Shown: positions 1-11,061 of the stretch, piece after piece
How the letters are laid out: the number at the start of each line of letters is the position of its first letter
Position numbering within the stretch: position 1 is the stretch's first letter
NCBI GenBank assembly: GCA_003952965.2
Contig: CM025851.1
Location: 16,030,411-16,094,410 of the forward strand
Reading direction: 5' to 3'
Length of the DNA: 64,000 nucleotides
From: Morella rubra
Taxonomy: Eukaryota; Streptophyta; Magnoliopsida; Fagales; Myricaceae
The notes under the pieces: generated by a model
The model's database searches: none
What the model was told of the DNA's origin: nothing
What the model saw: the letters and a program-made list of their open reading frames with translations, nothing else
Translations under genes and position numbers: made by a program

Positions 1-642
1 TAGGAAACAATGCCTAGAGAGCCATTCGCGATCAGTACTGGCCGTTTCCATACAGCGGATTGACTAATTAAAACTTTCCAGTGGCTGTTGATTAGGATCC
101 CAGCAAACAAGAACTCCAGATCATTAGTATTCAATCATTACATATTGATGGAAAAGAAACGAGAAAACGGAAAACAAGAATCAATGGGAAACTTAGAAGC
201 GGCAAAATTAAAGTAGAGGTATACATACCTTATTCCTTTTTTACTGCCATCCGAGTTCCTTCCCAAATAGAGGTAGACACAGCTCAAGGAAGCAACAAAT
301 AGGACGGGAAAAGTGAATATCAGCATCATTGCACCTGTGAAACAAGTCACAGATAAGTTAACAAAAATTAAATTAAAAATTTACTTAAACACAAAAGAAA
401 GAATATTGCAACTATATATATATATATGAACCTTGTGTTCCAAAATAGGTTGAGCTAACAGTGGATTTGATATTAGGCAACCAATAATTCCTATATGTCG
501 TGGTCGGCATCATGACCCAGATCATGATAATGCCCAAAATCACCACTGTCACTAGCAGCTTAATGGCAACTCAAAGTAGTACCGTACTGTGAAAACTGTG
601 TGGCATGTCTCGTGAAAAATAAATAAGGGGCCTTTCTGTCAT
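1..642 (-). CDS. Ferric reductase oxidase (FRO), 5' exons only, cut by window edge
   Basis: FRO proteins are plasma-membrane or organelle flavocytochromes that reduce Fe(III) or Cu(II) chelates with NAD(P)H electrons. Three minus-strand exons can be read: 432-642, 229-334, and 1-63 running off the window. The spliced frame is consistent (exon 1 ends in phase 1, exon 2 in phase 2) and reads through IIMIWVMMPTTTYRNYWLP, SSTYFGTQGAMMLIFTFP, SLSCVYLYLGRN and AVWKRPVLIANGSLGIVS. These match the first membrane segment, the WVMMPTxTYR signature, the second membrane segment and the start of the ferric reductase domain of the FRO1-5 clade. Oddity: counted from the ATG at 640-642 the frame has a TGA at 571-573 (codon 24), and no other ATG lies between that stop and the first membrane segment. 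Either the gene is damaged or its start lies in another exon. The heme, FAD and NADPH regions lie outside the window. The family call is firm; intactness is not. Confidence 0.8.
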
Positions 643-3089
643 TTGTGGTGTTTCTAGAAGGGAATTAGTAAGTGCTTGCTGACCTGGTCTCTTGAGGTTA
701 ACGTGGGGCTGCCTTAAGGGCATTCTTGCCTTTTTCCAATGTATCTAGAAGAAAGAGAAGGAGCTGGAGTTTGTTAAGGGGCTGAATGCGTGAAATAAAA
801 AGTGGAAAAATAGATTGGGTTTTTAGAAAAAAAAACATGCAGATCTGATTTTGGTCCATACACTTCATCCTTCTCCCTAAAAAGAAAGATTGCTCCAAGA
901 TTGAATGGCGTCAAGATTGAGTGCTCTAATATTTCGTTCGATTGCTTGATCTACGTCTTGATGTGTAGTTGCTGATTTTCGTGAAGGCCCTCTTTGATGA
1001 AGATGGAGTATCTTACGAGAGTACAGATTCGATCACCGTGTTTCCCATATTGCTTCTACAAAGTCGAAGGTTCAGAAGTTCTGAATATTGTTGGCTGAAG
1101 GTTTCAGCCATGGCCATTGGTTGCACAAGGTTTGTGCAGGAAGATCAATAGTTGTTCAAGATCGTGGTTTCCATTTGGACTTAGAGGTTCTACGTCCATT
1201 TGAGATTCGATTTACGGTAAATCGGGTTTGATTCAAAGTGTTTGATAGGCTAGGTTAGTCGCTTCAATAGATCACCTTGTAATCAATTGGAAACTAGTGG
1301 ATTCGAACAGTCTACGGACCCGGAAAGTTTTTCTCTTTAAGGACGTTCCTTAGGGAGTTTCTCTTCATAACCATTCTCGGTGTTACATGTCTATTATTGT
1401 TCTTAATTTGTTTCATTTATTCACTTACTAACCAAGTTTGTTCTTTGAGTTGTAAGACTATATTCTTGAGCCTTGACATCTGGTTGTTAAGTTACGAATT
1501 AAGATTCTAGTTATTAGTAAGATTATTCAATTGATTGCGTTTCAATTGTTTTTGTGAATCTGGAAATTACTGTTTCTGTGAGTTGAAGTTTCTTCAGAGT
1601 TTCTTACAGTTAGTTCAGAATACCCTGTTTTACAGATTCATGTTTAATTGTTTTACTGTTCATATATTCATATCTGGTTGTTAATTAGGACTTGAATATT
1701 GAAAGAATTATATTTGGGTTGTTATTTGAGAAAATAGGTTTTAAGTTTTAAAAAGAAATAGTTAATTGATAAATTTTTAAAAGATACCTATTCACCTCCC
1801 TCTAGGTATATTCTGTATAAGTTGGGTCTAAATTAGGTTTTTCACGTACTGTCCATTTTTGCTTTTTCTGTCTCTCCCGACCTTCTTGAGGGCCGGTCTT
1901 TGTGAATTTGTGTCTTGATCTTCACCAGGAGCTCGGTAACCTGAGGGAATCGAGCACATGGCAGATGTCTGGGGAATATTTACCTTATTTATAGGAAGCA
2001 ATCTATAACTGTACATACGGAATTTGGCTTGGAAGTCCCGATTACCCAGAAAGGCATGCTTCATTTCTGATATTAGAAAGTCCATACGTCTACCCGGCAT
2101 CATTCTTTGGATCGCATGTAATTACAATCGAGTAATTGACAGTTTTTCAGAGGTACAACTTGGGGTGGTCAGGCTGTACAGTTGATGTTTAGCTTACATC
2201 CTCGCTCTTCTTCTACCTCAATGGGTATTCTTTTTTCTTCAAGTTGAACCACTAGTGCATTATTGGGTTAAAATTAGTGGCAATTGGCTTGTTTATATTA
2301 ACAACAGGATGATCCAATTGGCGCCGCAAGTTAATATTCTATTGCTTTCGACTGAGCTATATATATAACGATCTCTGCAATTGACTTATTATTCTTACTA
2401 TCATTTATTCAAACAGATGACGATCCAGATGAAGTCTAGCCAAAAACAAATATCGGGCTTCAATTAACTTTTAGGGCTGGGTAAATTTGCTCAAATGTGA
2501 AGTGTAACATATATATAGTGTCAAAATTGTGTATTGTATTTGCTTTAGTTAGTCAAGGTGGTGTTTGGAAACTAAAATTTTTGTAATTTTGATTTATGTG
2601 AGTTATTGAAAAAGTGAAGAAATAGATAATTTGAATAATTTTTTTTATTTTGTTTATTGTAATGGAAATAGATGATTTGATAAAGAGAGAGATTATTTTA
2701 TACTTATTTTATTATAATTTTAGGGTGCAAACATTGCACGCAAGTATAATTTAGAAACGCTATTGCTTTCGAGTGTAGAGATCGAGATGGGAGGCCCCTC
2801 CAACTTGAAGGCCTTGTCAACTCAAAAGTATAATTGTGTTTGGCCCAATTAATAGAAACCCCTTTTGCATGCCGTACCCAAAAGGTCCCACCACAGTGAT
2901 CCCGAGAAGGATTGCAGAGGAAAGAAGGGAAGTTCAACGACTAATCTATTCAGTACATGTCGACCCATGCTTTCTTTACAAAAAAGTCTGCACGTGGAAG
3001 GCAGAAAATGGAGGGAAAAAAAAACCAAAAATACAATCTTCTTGATTATCTAAAACCCAATGTTTACACGAGATAGGTAAGAATTAAAG
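643..3089. other. Intergenic spacer, possible old LTR-like stretch
   Basis: No gene is recognisable here. The stretch from about 870 to 1835 is T-rich on the + strand and ends near 1790-1815 in a C-rich motif (ACCTATTCACCTCCCTCTAG) of the kind often seen close to the inner end of plant Ty1/Copia long terminal repeats. It may be an old, broken Copia LTR fossil, but no second LTR or coding part is visible. Short open frames at 1828-2103 (-) and 2704-3053 (both strands) match no family I know. Confidence 0.3.
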
Positions 3090-3727
3090 CTCCCCGCTAG
3101 CCCGGCATGGAAGATAGAGGGTAGCATCAAAGATGGTAGGGCAAAACATTGGGATGAGGAACTGTACAACCGAGAACATAGGGGGAGGAGACATACAACC
3201 TTTCACACAGACTGGGGGCTTGCCTCTCTCAATAGGGGCTGAGTCACCGTAGGCTTCAAGAAACACTTCAATAGCCCATGTTCGCTCCCACTGCATGTTA
3301 TAGGAGCCCAACCGCTACTTAAGGGCATCCAGTTCCCCCATACCTCGTAGTTTATCTCATCCTTGAGTATGTTTAACATGCACTCAGTGTAAATAGCACG
3401 ATGGCACTAGAATTGAGTGGCCTGAATGATCATCCTTTCCCCAGCTGAATAATTAGTTTCGAGCCCAAATGCTAACTTCACCCCTTCAAGATAGAGAACA
3501 TCAGGGTACTCATACCTTAGTAGAGTTGTAATGAATTCCTTCACTGGGGGGCTACGATCTTCACAAAGGGGAAGCTCCTCAAACTTGATGCTTTAAAGTA
3601 CTAAAGGTGACTTGGCTACCTCTCTACATTTAGAGTTCACCTTCACCAGTTTAAAATATTCCTCCACGCCATTATCTTGTACAACCCGGTAGAAAATATC
3701 TATTAGCAGTTTGGGCAGAAGATCTAA
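3090..3727 (-). pseudogene. F-box-like protein relic (At2g35280-like type)
   Basis: A minus-strand frame starts with an F-box-like helix set (LLPKLLIDIFYRVV, then FKLVKVNSKCREVAKSPLVL) and continues with a segment like the one after the F-box in plant At2g35280/At1g67623-type proteins (SIKFEELPLC, LEGVKLAF, CHRAIYTECMLNILKDE). F-box proteins of this type would bring substrates to SCF ubiquitin ligases. The frame has in-frame stops at 3593-3595 and again about 60 codons later, and it appears to shift frame near 3310, after which a Cys/Pro-rich tail (PPVCVKGCMSPPP) is open in another frame. It is therefore a broken host gene copy. The F-box call rests on pattern resemblance only; another helical-repeat family is possible. 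Confidence 0.45.
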
Positions 3728-4938
3728 AAGAGAAGGAAGCGTCAGAAGAGTCCTTTTTTCCTTTTTTGTCTGATTCATGAGCAAGGCATTAGGTTGGATT
3801 GATAGAAGGACGAACACAAAATAAGGAAATGTTTCGTAAATCAAAGGAATGAGAGCCCAAGTCTTGTTAAGCAAGGGTATGGTGGAGGACCCGATGAATA
3901 GTTTAAAAGGAAAAGATGTTGAAGTGATGGCTAATGTGCTAAAGAAATCAACTGGTACTACTACTGACATCATAATATTCTTCTGGCTTAGTTAAACCGC
4001 CCAGTAGAATATGGGGCTACTGATGAAGGAGTAATTTTTCCTTACTACAAAAGACTATAATTAGTGGCCCAAAATAGTAAGGCAAGGATCAGCCCATCTA
4101 ATGTGGTATGCGTCCCTCAGTGATTAGAGGTCTATAAAAGAACCTGACATCTATGCTTTATTGATTAAAGAAGCCCACTTAAGAAACTATAATTATTCTC
4201 TGTTTATTCACTGATTGACGGGTGAGAAAGTAGAAGAAAAAAGGAAAGGGGCAGTTGACTCAAGCTATCCTGGAGAAAACAAATTCTAACAATGCTGACC
4301 TTTGATAAAAGGTGGATGAGAAGGAAAAGGTCTAAAGAGTGATAAGGCCCGAAGGTAAAATGAGGCCGAGGCCCCAACAACCCCCAGCCCATATGACAAA
4401 AAAGGGAGGATAACCAGAGAAGGTATACACAACTCTCTTGGATACTCTCTCTCACTGATAATCGAACCAGAAAAAGAAAAGATATTAAAAAATGACGACT
4501 GACTATGGCATCGGAGAAATCCCCCTACGGGGAGGACCCTGAGTCCTAGCTTGTTTACTTTGCTTGTAGGAGGAAGGAAAGAGAGCTTGGACCTTTCAAA
4601 CCATCTCAAATGCTGGACTTCAAATCTAGCTCCCTTGGGCTATTGGCCCAATGGACGCTGTGATAGGCCTGTTAAAAATGGCTCCATCAAAAAAGTAGAT
4701 GATATTTTGATTTGTTTAAAGATATGTATTATATTGGGGTTGATATCTTGCATAATAATATAACTTTATGAAAAGTTCAAGGCTTGTATTTAGAAAATAT
4801 TATACCTTTAATGTAATCATTTAATTTTCAAAGATGCTCCAAAAATCTTCTAAAGAGTTGAGTATATAAATTGTCAATGTTATATTAACAGAAACTACTA
4901 TTGATTTTATGTGATGATTTCTTTTGATTTGCCTATAG
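3728..4938. other. Spacer without recognisable gene
   Basis: Minus-strand open frames cover 3728-3973 and 4204-4609 but show no known domain. The first is the upstream continuation of the F-box relic frame. The interval 4680-4938 is AT-rich and runs up to a splice-acceptor-like CCTATAG just before the hAT relic. Confidence 0.3.
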
Positions 4939-5768
4939 ATGAACCCAAATCATCTAATGGCAAAAGATGAAATGATTGTTGAGGAAGTTTCTGGTGACAA
5001 AACACAAATACTAGATCTTATTTCCAATCTGGATGCCGCATTTCCTCCAAATTCTGATGTAACATCCAAGCCTACCGAAACGTAAGGTAATACTGCTGGT
5101 CGTCCTCTAATTAGTCACTGGAGAAATGAAGCTAAATCTGAAATATGGGACCATTTTACAAGGGTCGTAGATTCTGACCCTAATTTTCCTGAAGCTCAGT
5201 GTAATTATTGCATGAAACATTTGAATTGTCATGCTAAGAAATTAGTTACTTCATCCTTGCTCTGTCATAAGAAAAAATGTAGAAACCTCAAGGCTAGGGA
5301 TGCTGAGTTGGATAAAGTACAATCACATTTGGGTTATTCAATGAAAAAGAATGGGGAAGCTAGTACTACGAAAAAGTCAATGTCACTTGCAAGGTATAGT
5401 GAGAAAAAAGGTTAGAGAGGCAATTTATATTATGGTCATAATGGATGAATTACCTTTTTGGCTTATGGAGGATTATGGGTTTAGAGATTTTATAAAGGTT
5501 GTTGAGACAAGATTCTCAAATCCTTCTCACATAATTGTGATGAGGGATTTTATGAAACTCTACTTAATTTACTGTTGCCTCTAAATCAACTTTTAGTACT
5601 AGTAGACGCATGTTAGATCCATTTCGAAGTTCTTTGGCTCCTTACACGGTTGAGGCTCTCATTTGTACTCAAAAGTGGTTAAAATCTTCGGCTACTACTT
5701 TTGATGCTCAACAAGATATGGTAGAAGATGTTGAAAGTTACCAAGTTGATTTAGGTCTCTTATTTTGA
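4939..5768 (+). mobile_element. hAT superfamily transposase relic (BED finger plus C-terminal dimerisation end)
   Basis: The N-terminal part (frame from ATG 4939) carries a BED-type zinc finger: W-D-H-F, then CNYC, then the H-x4-C pair LLCHKKKC, between about 5145 and 5285. This is typical of Ac/RICESLEEPER-like hAT transposases. A second piece at about 5600-5768 reads RRMLDPFRSSLAPYTVEAL and ICTQKWLKSS and ends in VESYQVD, which is the usual C-terminal hAT dimerisation end. About 350 to 450 catalytic residues between them are missing; only a short recognisable piece (DELPFWLMEDYGFRDFI) remains at about 5440-5500. The frame also has a stop at 5082-5084 and another near 5413. It is a dead, internally deleted DNA transposon, probably non-autonomous. 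Terminal inverted repeats were not located. Confidence 0.75.
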
Positions 5769-7818
5769 TTTGTTGCTTAATATTTTATATCCGCATAAAA
5801 TGCAACATAACTTTTCACTTCTTGCCTATTCTAACCAGTCTTATTCTTGAATTATTGTAGACCTAACTTCGAAGAATATTTTGATTAGAGATGACTAAGC
5901 CGATGATTGGTTGCTGGGTTTTTTAGGGTGTTGTATTGCTGTTTTTTTTTTTTAATGGTGGTTTTTTGTCTTTTGTTCCGGATTTTGATTATATATGTGT
6001 TATGAGGGTGTTGTACTGCTGTTTTTGATTATATATGTGTTATGAGGGTGTTGTACTGCTTTGATTCGTTTGTATTCATGTTATTGTTTCTTTAGGTGCC
6101 GTTGTTATATATGTTCTTTTTATTGCCGTGAATATATGTTCTTTTTATTATTAATATTCTTTACTTGTTATAAGTTAAAGTATGACTATTGGACCACAAT
6201 GAATCTGACCTGGATAAGAAAAATACTTCCCTTTTTTGAAGCTGAAATGGAAGATAGAGGTGAGAATACTTATTTTTCTTGCTTTGAAGTTCTATTTGGT
6301 TAATATTTTAGTGGTTCCATAATTCTCTACCTTTGTAAAACTTGACTTTTTATTATTCGAACTGTGTAAAACTTGGTTTTTTTTGGGGGGGATGTTACTT
6401 TGAACACTGGTGGAGACTTGGAGAGATGGAGAGAATGTTTCATTAATAGGTAGTAAGCAGGAGTGGTGTTATTAATAAGAATCCAGAAATCATGAGTCGG
6501 TGACTTGTATGGATTCCAAAGGCGTACATGTCTAGAATTTTTAAGATGTTGGGGCTAGAAACACACTCAATGAAAGAATTTTAGGCTACAAACTTGGCCC
6601 AAACAACCATATGAAAAATTATGATAATTGGTCCTAGAAGGTTAAAACAATCCGATCCAAAAATGAATTCAAGTCCATTTTTTAGCCCAACTGACTTCCA
6701 AGCCAACTGTCGGAATGCAGATTTGCCCGGAAATATGTATTGTTGAGCAAAAATCGAAATAAAAAATCATATTCAATCCCTCGTCAAGTCAAAAGTCGGA
6801 CGTACACCCCTACATACACGGTTAATAGAAAACATGTCACCACCAATTATCAGTCGACATCTAGATTCACTCCACTCATGTTGCTTAATAGTGACACATT
6901 TTTTATTTAGCAAAATTTGTCAATCTGCCTTGTTTGTGATATGTGTTTGGATGGAAAAATCTTTTTGGAACAAGTAATTAACTCCAAGGACTCTCAAAAA
7001 ATAATTAAAACTAAGAGATAAAATTGAAAAAAAGTTAAACCACACTGACTAATACATTAATAAAGCCTTAATTTTTGCTTCATGCCTTTTATCCTTTCTT
7101 TCTTGCTCCATTTTCGTTTATTTGCACATCATGTAACATGTGCGTATGACAAACAGTTCTGATGAATCGATTACCTTTTACACGCATTCGACCTGTTCGT
7201 GAAAATTAATATCTATTGTGTATGTATGTTGATTTTTTTTTTTTTTTTTCCCTAATGGCAAAGCTCAACCCGACTCATGTTGAGCATCTACGTAAAATAT
7301 AATCTTGGTAGATGTTTTTCTTTTCTTTTTTTGTGAGCAACTTAGATTGTCATTTTATACAAAAACAGTATAACTAGAGGGGTGGGGAGTCCCTGATAAC
7401 ATGAACGATGGCCAAGAACAAGATAGAGCTATCGACGATATGGTTAACATAAGCACTACAATAGACAGACTTCTTAGAGCCATCTGAGTTAATCTCTCAA
7501 AATAGTGACAAACGGCTCCAAATAAAAGCGAGGGAGAATCCAGAAAGGTGGTAGAAAGGAATGTTCAAGTGAGACTCACGTGCCACCCCAGGGTGAGCGG
7601 CCGCAAGGGAGTCGGCGGATCAGGTGGAGGGGCGCATGTCCCGTGGCTAACCACCAAGAGCCACAGATCTGTGCTGTCGACATCAAAACCAAAAGTACCA
7701 GCAAACCCCCAAAAGGGAAAGAAAAAAGACAAATGAGGGGGAGGAAGGAGAAAGGGAAAGAGAGACGAGAGAGGGAGCAGGACGAGGGTTAGGGGGGAGG
7801 AGCAGCCAAATTTCCTCG

Positions 7819-7869
<51 letters not shown>
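7819..7869. repeat. Homopolymer run of 51 C
   Basis: An uninterrupted C tract follows a purine-rich, G-rich stretch. Tracts of this length are rare in plant DNA and are prone to sequencing and polymerase error, so the stated length should be treated with caution. Confidence 0.9.
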
Positions 7870-7872
<3 letters not shown>

Positions 7873-8525
7873 TGGTTCTGTGAGGAAAGGCACTTCAGTT
7901 GCTCCGCTGTGCTTAATTCTATTAATCCTAAGGGTTGCTATTATTGCTGATCATGGTTTTCCTCCATTGAGCCGAAGCCCAAATTCTCTAAGCCACCCCC
8001 TATTATGAATAAAATTCGGGCCTCTCTGCTTAGTAAGAAGAATTGGTTTCTGCATCTTTTTTCTTTTTTAATGGTTTCTGCATCTTTTTTCTTTTTTAAA
8101 AAAGAAAAAAGAAAAAGAAAATACAAACTTTTAACCCAAGTAGGATGATCAAATTCATCGAGAAGTCCTACAAATTCGATGCCCAATCAAGAAAATAAAA
8201 CTTTTTGAAGTACAATAAATGCAATATGAAACTGAGGCCTCTTCAAGATGGATAAGGAATCGCGGTTAACCACTAGGGAGAAGGTATATAGGCAAAATAT
8301 TACATAGTAACAGCAACAACATATTACGCTAACTAAGACATTCAAAGGGCCTAAGACATCCAGTCATTCCATAACATTGAACCTATTAACGCTTTGGCAG
8401 ACAGTAATAGGGCACCATTTGGCCTTGCACAAGGTAATAACAGCTCTAATGGATTTAGAATGACAAAGTTCCTAACCTCCTAAATCACATTACACGGTTA
8501 GTGTTAAGGAGGACAGTTGGGATAG

Positions 8526-8567
8526 TTTTTTTTTTTTTTTATAAGTAAAAATGTAACAACGGTACAA
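8526..8567 (-). mobile_element. Truncated retroposon stub with near-perfect target duplication
   Basis: A T run followed by ATAAGTAAAAATG is flanked by two copies of a roughly 22-bp direct repeat (TTAAGGAGGACAGTTGGGAT at 8504 and TTAAAGGAGGACAGTTTGGA at 8568). This is the pattern left by target-primed insertion of a 5'-truncated LINE or SINE 3' end on the minus strand. Confidence 0.7.
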
Positions 8568-8783
8568 TTAAAGGAGGACAGTTTGGATAGTAAAACCCCA
8601 AGTAGTAAAAAAAACACATGAAGTCCAATACACAATTAGAGTGGATAGAACACAGCAACACCTGGGTTTGATAACTAAAATAGTTCTCACGACGAATCAG
8701 AAGTCATTAACAAAACAAGCCAACCAACATCTAAACCTTGCATGCTATTGCTGCAAACCATCAGCTCTCACACATTAAAATTC

Positions 8784-8807
8784 TTTTTTTTTTTTTTTTG
8801 ATAAGTA
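8784..8807 (-). mobile_element. 24-bp retroposon stub with exact 16-bp target duplication
   Basis: Sixteen T followed by GATAAGTA sits between two exact copies of TCACACATTAAAATTC (8768-8783 and 8808-8823). Read on the minus strand it is TACTTATC plus a poly(A) tail, the same 3' end as the stub at 8526, so both come from one LINE/SINE family. Confidence 0.8.
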
Positions 8808-9648
8808 TCACACATTAAAATTCATGAACCCACAGTCCTTATCTCCTTTACCTCTCAAACAAACACTAGGCCAGATGCTAAGATTAATCACCCCCAGTAA
8901 GAATAGATTCCTCCCTTGACTGGACAGAAAAAATTTGATGGCATATGACATGCAATTTTTTTTTGAGGGGGAGAGAGAGAGAGAGAACCAATTCATATTT
9001 AATAACTCTACTGATGTTAGATTTGACTCCTGAAAACTGGCGAGATTTCACAGAAAAGTATTCATTTAAGTAAAATTTTGTAAGAACTACACTCCAACAA
9101 AGCTTGTCAGGCATGCAAGTTTAATTGCAGAAAGTTGGTGAACTAGGAATGGATCAACATGGCACCATTTCATCACTAAAGGCTTATTGAATGGCTGCTA
9201 GGCCTCCCAGGCAAGATGGTTTCATTCATAACATATATTACAACTTGAATTCCATAAGTTGTATACACAATCTTCAAACACAAAGCAAATTCATAATAAC
9301 AGTAGCTCACCAAAAAAAAAAAAAAACAAGGAAAATATCGGCACAAGGCGGAGCCAGAAAATGTATGCTTATACTTTATCATAATAAATACAACTTGTGC
9401 AATAACAGTGAGATGCACAACCAATACAAGGAGCTCTTTAGAGACTCCAACTACAGACTTCAAATGCAGCAGGAGATTCTACTGGCCGTGTTGCAAATCC
9501 CCACACTCCTCTCCCCCCCCCCCCCCCTCCCCCAGCGGCCGGGCGAAAGAGAACCAAAAAACTTATGCACTATACTAAATAACCATGACGTGCACATGTT
9601 ATATGTTACACAAACCCTAATGATTCTTTAGAGGACAGCCAAATTACC

Positions 9649-11061
9649 TTATGGCTGTGTGTACCCATGCTTGACAGTAACATCAGATACATTCGTAGGC
9701 AATTTAGACCATGTCAAAGAGTCCTTCAGCCCAGTCATCCTCCTACGCAAGACCATGGATATACTCACCAGCAAGCAAGCAGCAGCAACCAAAGGAACTA
9801 AAACACCAATATTTCCTCTGGGCCAGCTCTTCAAAACCAACTCTGCCGGCATCTTGCCAACAAGACTACCCATGGAATTATTCAACTTCATAATCTCAAC
9901 TGCATTCAGCATTCCGGTGATCGCATACGACATACTCTTACTGGAAGGCCCTACAGCAACACTCAGAACCCCAGAACCATCTCCATCAACAACAAAGTCG
10001 GCATAGAACGGAGAAGCCAATACATAGTTCGTCACATAAGACAGATCCAAATCTTTATACGCCAAATGCCCATTGACGTAGACATTGAAATACAGCAGGC
10101 CCAGAGAAATGCTAGCAATATCACAAAAATGCAACCGAACAAGATATTTAAATCCTCCAATCACGGGAAACACCCAAGTAATATTGACATCAGGAATTGA
10201 AGCATTCGTACTACGTATCACTCGGGCTGTGTTATAAACATTATCCGGACCAACCTCGCGGCTTGCCCCTCCCACCTGATACTGAATTCGACCACTAAAA
10301 TACACTCTTTCTGACCACGAACTGGATTTCAAAAATTCAACATCAGGGACCCAAGTTCTCCACAAAGTGTCATTAAAAGGGGTCACTTTAGGCCCTCCCA
10401 CAGTAACCCTATACGAAACTTCAAGCGCTTGCATAAGCAACCCATCGAATTTGTCAGTTTTCTCCGTATTCAAATATTGAGCCGTATCTAGGATCAAGTC
10501 TTTTGGTGCAGAAATCACTTCAAGCCCATTCACATACGCTAATTTAGACTTTTTCGTGGGCACAAACGTGATTACGAGCTTTTCAGTCTCCACCCAGATC
10601 AGATACTCCTTAACCCAAGGTCCTACTCCAGTCCCACCCATACAATCGCTCAGAACCACAAACCCATTAACCAAAACGTGAAATTGAGCATTTCCTAAGT
10701 CAAATTTTGAAGAACTGAGCATGTGAAAATGGAGGCGTACCATGTGGGTCCCTTTCTCTCTGATCTCGAACTCGTACCTCGAAGGCCTGGTGAAGACCCT
10801 GGCTGTTTCGTAGATTCGGGGCGCACCATCAAAAGGTTTCTCGTTTCTGAGCGAGAAGGAACGGGGTGAGGTGAGCGAGAATGAGTCCGTGTGGGACGCG
10901 TCCGGAATGAACGGGCGATTGTCCACGATGGAGTCCACCGAAGCTCCACAATCGATGAGGTAGTTATCTATGGGGGAGAAGAAGGAGTAAGAGAGAGCTG
11001 AGAGGGTACGGAGACAAAATACGAGGAGAGCGAAAACAAGCTTTCTGTATGGAAATTCCAT
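9649..11061 (-). CDS. Malectin-domain receptor-like protein (CrRLK1L type) lacking a kinase domain
   Basis: A single intronless frame of 470 residues, as CrRLK1L genes usually are. It has a signal peptide (1-24), a tandem malectin-like ectodomain (about 28-385) with family landmarks YLIDCG, VRLHFH, FVLVNG-like, TPFNDTLWRTW, REVGPDNVYNTA, VRLHFCDI, LYFNVYVNG, VLASPFYADF and LNAVEIMK, one membrane helix (about 416-438, VLVPLVAAACLLVSISMVL) and a 32-residue cytosolic tail. It most resembles At5g24010. Family members such as FERONIA sense cell-wall pectin and RALF peptides and are normally 800-900 residues with a Ser/Thr kinase; here the protein stops just where the juxtamembrane region should lead into the kinase. 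No kinase sequence was seen in the 1.5 kb downstream. A good splice-donor sequence (AAG|GTAATT) begins one base after the stop codon. It may be a decoy or co-receptor, or a truncated paralogue. Confidence 0.88.
   Translation of the reverse strand: MEFPYRKLVFALLVFCLRTLSALSYSFFSPIDNYLIDCGASVDSIVDNRPFIPDASHTDSFSLTSPRSFSLRNEKPFDGAPRIYETARVFTRPSRYEFEIREKGTHMVRLHFHMLSSSKFDLGNAQFHVLVNGFVVLSDCMGGTGVGPWVKEYLIWVETEKLVITFVPTKKSKLAYVNGLEVISAPKDLILDTAQYLNTEKTDKFDGLLMQALEVSYRVTVGGPKVTPFNDTLWRTWVPDVEFLKSSSWSERVYFSGRIQYQVGGASREVGPDNVYNTARVIRSTNASIPDVNITWVFPVIGGFKYLVRLHFCDIASISLGLLYFNVYVNGHLAYKDLDLSYVTNYVLASPFYADFVVDGDGSGVLSVAVGPSSKSMSYAITGMLNAVEIMKLNNSMGSLVGKMPAELVLKSWPRGNIGVLVPLVAAACLLVSISMVLRRRMTGLKDSLTWSKLPTNVSDVTVKHGYTQP

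Larger units (their letters stand above)
5769..9648. other. Spacer with simple repeats and retroposon ends, no gene
   Basis: AT-rich spacer. It contains a 40-bp tandem repeat (two units, 5983-6060), a low-complexity purine-rich stretch at 7690-7800 that ends in a 51-base C run, a 28-bp tandem repeat at 8044-8100 followed by a complementary A-rich arm, two tiny poly(T)-led retroposon stubs near 8526 and 8784, and a shorter C run at 9513-9534. Minus-strand DNA downstream of the malectin receptor was checked for a kinase domain and none was seen. Confidence 0.5.

Noticed and set aside
9176-9463. Possible kinase exon downstream of the malectin receptor
   Set aside because: The open frame has no kinase motif; it is hydrophobic AT-rich spacer.
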